Source: Spirochaetota bacterium (lineage in GTDB: Bacteria; Spirochaetota; Brachyspiria; Brachyspirales; JACRPF01). From it: DNA of 64,000 nucleotides. The stretch spans positions 124,001 through 188,000 of the forward strand of contig JACRPF010000015.1 in NCBI GenBank assembly GCA_016214035.1. Direction: 5' to 3'. Both the position numbers and the translations under genes were made by a program. The notes below the pieces were generated by a model. That model was not told the DNA's origin, searched no databases, and saw only the letters and a list, made by a program, of their open reading frames with translations. Below are positions 61,726 to 64,000 of the stretch, in pieces (within the stretch, counting starts at the first letter, position 1; each line of letters opens with the position of its first letter).

Positions 61726-62493
61726 TTACTCCTTGATAAGCGTAAATGACTGGACGTGCATGCCGGGAAAGCTCTCCGCCGCCTGCGCTGTCAGTTTTCC
61801 GGGCCCGAGCGTACGCGCGGTCTTCAGCACCGCCGCTACATCTATGGCATCGGAATGCGTTACAAAAATGAATGTCTCGTGGCGCGGTGCGCTGTCAAGC
61901 TCATACGATTCTCTGAGCGACACCGCCTTGCCCTGGGTGAGTTCCGTCGACTCGCGCCGTGTGTAGGGATAGTGCAGCGTCACCGAGCCCGCACCGTCTA
62001 TGGAAAAGATGACGCCGTACTTCGCGCCGCCCGCCATGTAGCGGAGCTGCACCAGATCGCCCGGTTTCACACGCGCATTGTTGGCAAGCTCAACACCGTT
62101 TTCGCCGCGCTTCTGTATGATGAATATCTTCGGTTCGCCTTTCACGCGTAATCCGTCCACGGTCATCGACGACGGGTTTCGGTGAGACAGCATTACCGTA
62201 CCCACCGGAATAAGTGCTATCACGAGCACCGCGGCGGCCGCGATTGCCGGAACGAAACGCGGGAGCGTAAAGCGCCGCTTCGTCTCTGTCTTTTCAGCCC
62301 GCGCATGCATAGCGGCGAGTTCGGTGTTTTCGGGATACTGTGTGAGTATCGCTTTGTTCGACGCCTGCACGGCTTTTACGGCCGATGCATACGCCCGTTC
62401 ACCGAGCGCGCGCTTCACACGTGCCGTTGTCTTCGCATCGGCCTCGCCGAGTGCGGTCATCTCGATGGTGAAATCGGTTTCTTTTTTGTTCAT
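61726..62493 (-). CDS. Membrane-anchored DUF4384-like protein, candidate anti-sigma factor
   Basis: A 255-aa protein. The start at 62493 has GAGGTAAT about 5 bp upstream. An alternative ATG at 62520 overlaps the sigma stop and would allow coupling. The cytoplasmic N-terminal 80 residues are helical and charged, followed by one membrane helix (about 85-105, AIAAAAVLVIALIPVGTVML). The C-terminal part (about 120-255) is a periplasmic beta domain of the DUF4384 type often found beside caspase or sigma genes (KPGDLVQLRYMAGGAKYGVIFSIDGAGSVTLHYP). No canonical zinc anti-sigma motif is present. Directly downstream of the ECF sigma gene and 3 bp before the caspase gene, it is the natural candidate to restrain the sigma factor. 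Confidence 0.75.
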   Translation of the reverse strand: MNKKETDFTIEMTALGEADAKTTARVKRALGERAYASAVKAVQASNKAILTQYPENTELAAMHARAEKTETKRRFTLPRFVPAIAAAAVLVIALIPVGTVMLSHRNPSSMTVDGLRVKGEPKIFIIQKRGENGVELANNARVKPGDLVQLRYMAGGAKYGVIFSIDGAGSVTLHYPYTRRESTELTQGKAVSLRESYELDSAPRHETFIFVTHSDAIDVAAVLKTARTLGPGKLTAQAAESFPGMHVQSFTLIKE

Positions 62494-62519
62494 GATATTA
62501 CCTCGTTTCGGGCTGTTCA

Positions 62520-63005
62520 TTACCGTGCGTGTTCCTTTAGTTTCCGCGCACGTTTTGCGAGCATACGCAGCCGTTTGCGTACGCCGGAGACCGATAACCC
62601 TGCCGCTTTCGCCGTAGCCTCGAGCGTGAAGCCGTCGCTGTAGTGAAGCGTCGCTATCACCCGCGTGCTCGCGTCCTCATGCTCGAAGATGCGGTTGAGC
62701 ATGTCGTTCGCGTCCACCGCATCGGGCCCCGCGTCAGTATCGGCGATAAGCTCGATGCGTTCGGCGTCGGGGCTTTCGGGCTTCCGCCGCCGCGTCCGTA
62801 TGACGTTCAGACATACGTTCGTGGCCATACAGTACATAAGCCCGCCCAGATGCGTCTCCGTGAGCATGTCCGCGCGTCTGATGAGACGGACGAACACCTC
62901 CTGCATGGCGTCATGCGCGCTTTCTTCATCATACAGCATGGCGCGGCAGCGGCGGAGTACCATCGGCGCATAACGCCGGTAACACGATGCGACATCTACT
63001 CCCAT
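62520..63005 (-). CDS. ECF-type RNA polymerase sigma factor
   Basis: A 161-aa sigma factor of normal ECF length. Region 2 lies at about 8-75 (CYRRYAPMVLRRCRAMLYDEESAHDAMQEVFVRL) and region 4 at about 105-155 (RVIATLHYSDGFTLEATAKAAGLSVSGVRKRLRML). It heads an operon with the DUF4384-like membrane protein, the caspase fusion and the lipoprotein, so it probably drives their expression in response to an envelope signal. Confidence 0.92.
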   Translation of the reverse strand: MGVDVASCYRRYAPMVLRRCRAMLYDEESAHDAMQEVFVRLIRRADMLTETHLGGLMYCMATNVCLNVIRTRRRKPESPDAERIELIADTDAGPDAVDANDMLNRIFEHEDASTRVIATLHYSDGFTLEATAKAAGLSVSGVRKRLRMLAKRARKLKEHAR

Positions 63006-63077
63006 AGGCTGGTCATCTTCTCCTATACTGTAATAAACACCGGCGGATGAAAAAGTGTCACCCGCGTTTCACCTTTT

Positions 63078-63902
63078 TTATAACGCCCCGCCGTCACGGC
63101 TCCGGAACACACTGGGTGAAATTCCCTCTTTCCGTATGAATAACCGTGAAAAATATGACGGGTTCATGATACCCACGTTCTCGGCGATGGTCTCCACGGT
63201 CAACGTGCTCTCAAGAAGCATTTTCTTTGCCGCTGACAGCTTTGCCTGAAGCCAGAAATCGTGCGGCGACATACCCGATATCTTTCTGAATTTCTTGCGG
63301 AACGATTCGTACGACATCTTCCGTTTTTCGATGAACGACTCTATCGGCAGCGTTTCGCTGTTCCGGTGGCGCTCCGCGAATTCCATGAAATCATGCACGT
63401 CATCACGGGCCGGCGTTCCCGCAGCGAGGCGTTTCTTACGGAGCGTCTCGATGATAAGTTCGATGAGTACCGCATGCGCTTTGAGCATATTGTCCGGCGT
63501 GCCGGATTTCAACGCGGCGTTTATCCGGGTAAAATAGCTTCGATATCCCGCATCGCCTCCGTCGGAAAAGAGATGCGGTGTAGCGCTGTTATAGCGGGCA
63601 AAAAGCGCCTCCGCCGTCGGCCCGCGGAAGGCCACGCTGCTCGCATCGATAGGATGTCCCGGCAGTGTACGACGCTCCACCTTCATCCCCGGCTCGCTCA
63701 CCGTGATGCTGCCCGGACCGAACGACGCTATCTTCACGCCGTTGCGACAATGACTTCCGCGCCCGCGCGTATAATAGACGATATTGTAATAAGGCGTCAC
63801 TACCGACAGCGGTTCGGTGCGTCCGGTGAACGATCCGGCACTGCATATCTGTATGCCGAGCGGCGTGTCGATGGGCGGCGGTGTGTAATAGATGCTGGTC
63901 AT
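63078..63902 (-). CDS. AraC-family transcriptional regulator
   Basis: A 274-aa regulator. The N-terminal 150 residues form a divergent cupin-like sensor. The C-terminal part carries the AraC helix-turn-helix pair (SYESFRKKFRKISGMSPHDFWLQAKLSAAK region; ENVGIMNPSYFSRLFIRKEGISPSVFR). Start codon context is weak. It lies 72 bp upstream of the sigma/caspase operon on the same strand. AAAAAGTGTCA occurs in front of both (63050-63060 and 63911-63921), so it might regulate itself and that operon. Confidence 0.85.
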   Translation of the reverse strand: MTSIYYTPPPIDTPLGIQICSAGSFTGRTEPLSVVTPYYNIVYYTRGRGSHCRNGVKIASFGPGSITVSEPGMKVERRTLPGHPIDASSVAFRGPTAEALFARYNSATPHLFSDGGDAGYRSYFTRINAALKSGTPDNMLKAHAVLIELIIETLRKKRLAAGTPARDDVHDFMEFAERHRNSETLPIESFIEKRKMSYESFRKKFRKISGMSPHDFWLQAKLSAAKKMLLESTLTVETIAENVGIMNPSYFSRLFIRKEGISPSVFRSRDGGAL

Positions 63903-63955
63903 GGTTTACCAAAAAGTGTCAGCGTGCCGGGACGTGCATTCACTTCCGGTCCCGG

Positions 63956-64000
63956 TACGATGATTATATATACGCACCGGAAAACAACAAGGAGTTCGTT
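63956..64000 (+). promoter_or_regulatory. Upstream region of a gene that starts beyond the window
   Basis: A TATATATACG-containing core (63956-63974), related to the 33-bp elements, is followed by AAGGAG near 63990, placed as a Shine-Dalgarno site for a plus-strand start just after 64000. Confidence 0.45.

Overview
The window looks like a chromosomal segment of a Gram-negative bacterium that degrades complex carbohydrates. It is G+C-rich apart from one A+T-rich island at about 52.1-55.5 kb. The lineage cannot be fixed from sequence alone. The DUF1549/DUF1553, DUF1501 and pre-peptidase-domain trio and the many AraC regulators paired with glycosidases point to the Planctomycetes-Verrucomicrobia-Lentisphaerae group or a deep spirochaete-like lineage. 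I see no rRNA, tRNA, CRISPR array, insertion-sequence transposase or reverse transcriptase.

Layout. 0-5.8 kb: the end of a LacI-type regulator followed by two secreted glycosidases (GH16, and a clan GH-A-like enzyme with CBM9). 5.8-8.6 kb: type II secretion/type IV pilus genes (GspE and GspF) on the minus strand. 8.7-9.4 kb: a decayed module made of a gene remnant, a terminator and an array of 21-bp repeats. 9.6-11.2 kb: a secreted glycosidase-like protein. 11.3-17.2 kb: a planctomycete-type secreted trio read from one promoter. 17.3-38.1 kb: carbohydrate genes (two beta-helix proteins, a CE7 esterase, a GH20-like enzyme, two further TIM-barrel enzymes, a Gfo/Idh/MocA oxidoreductase), AraC regulators, an ABC exporter and one unrecognised 607-aa protein. 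38.2-41.8 kb: nuoD, nuoE, nuoF and cheD. 41.9-51.9 kb: two AraC regulators, an oxidoreductase, a PL22-like oligogalacturonate lyase, then a compact mannose operon (GH38 alpha-mannosidase, D-lyxose isomerase, PfkB kinase, AraC regulator). 52.1-55.5 kb: the A+T-rich island with a beta-helix protein and an outer-membrane-like protein. 55.6-58.3 kb: a membrane protein, the intact copy of the 21-bp-repeat module, and an ECF sigma gene. 58.3-63.0 kb: an operon of ECF sigma factor, membrane-anchored DUF4384-like protein, secreted caspase/surface-repeat/barrel fusion and DUF4097-like lipoprotein. 63.1-63.9 kb: a last AraC regulator. A Shine-Dalgarno sequence at the window end suggests another gene begins just beyond it.

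How the genes work together. Extracellular enzymes cut glucan-, pectin-, acetylated- and mannose-containing polymers. Cytoplasmic enzymes finish the job: mannose probably goes to fructose through the D-lyxose isomerase-like enzyme and is then phosphorylated by the PfkB kinase. AraC-type regulators control local units, and several of these promoters carry short direct repeats 20-22 bp apart, as expected for AraC-type operators.

Most unusual content. A two-copy module (small helical protein, near-identical terminator, array of degenerate 21-bp repeats, conserved terminal sequence) is intact at 56.2-57.1 kb and decayed at 8.7-9.4 kb. Other features of note are a sigma-factor operon encoding an exported caspase fused to surface-type repeats, and four long fold-back intergenic palindromes.
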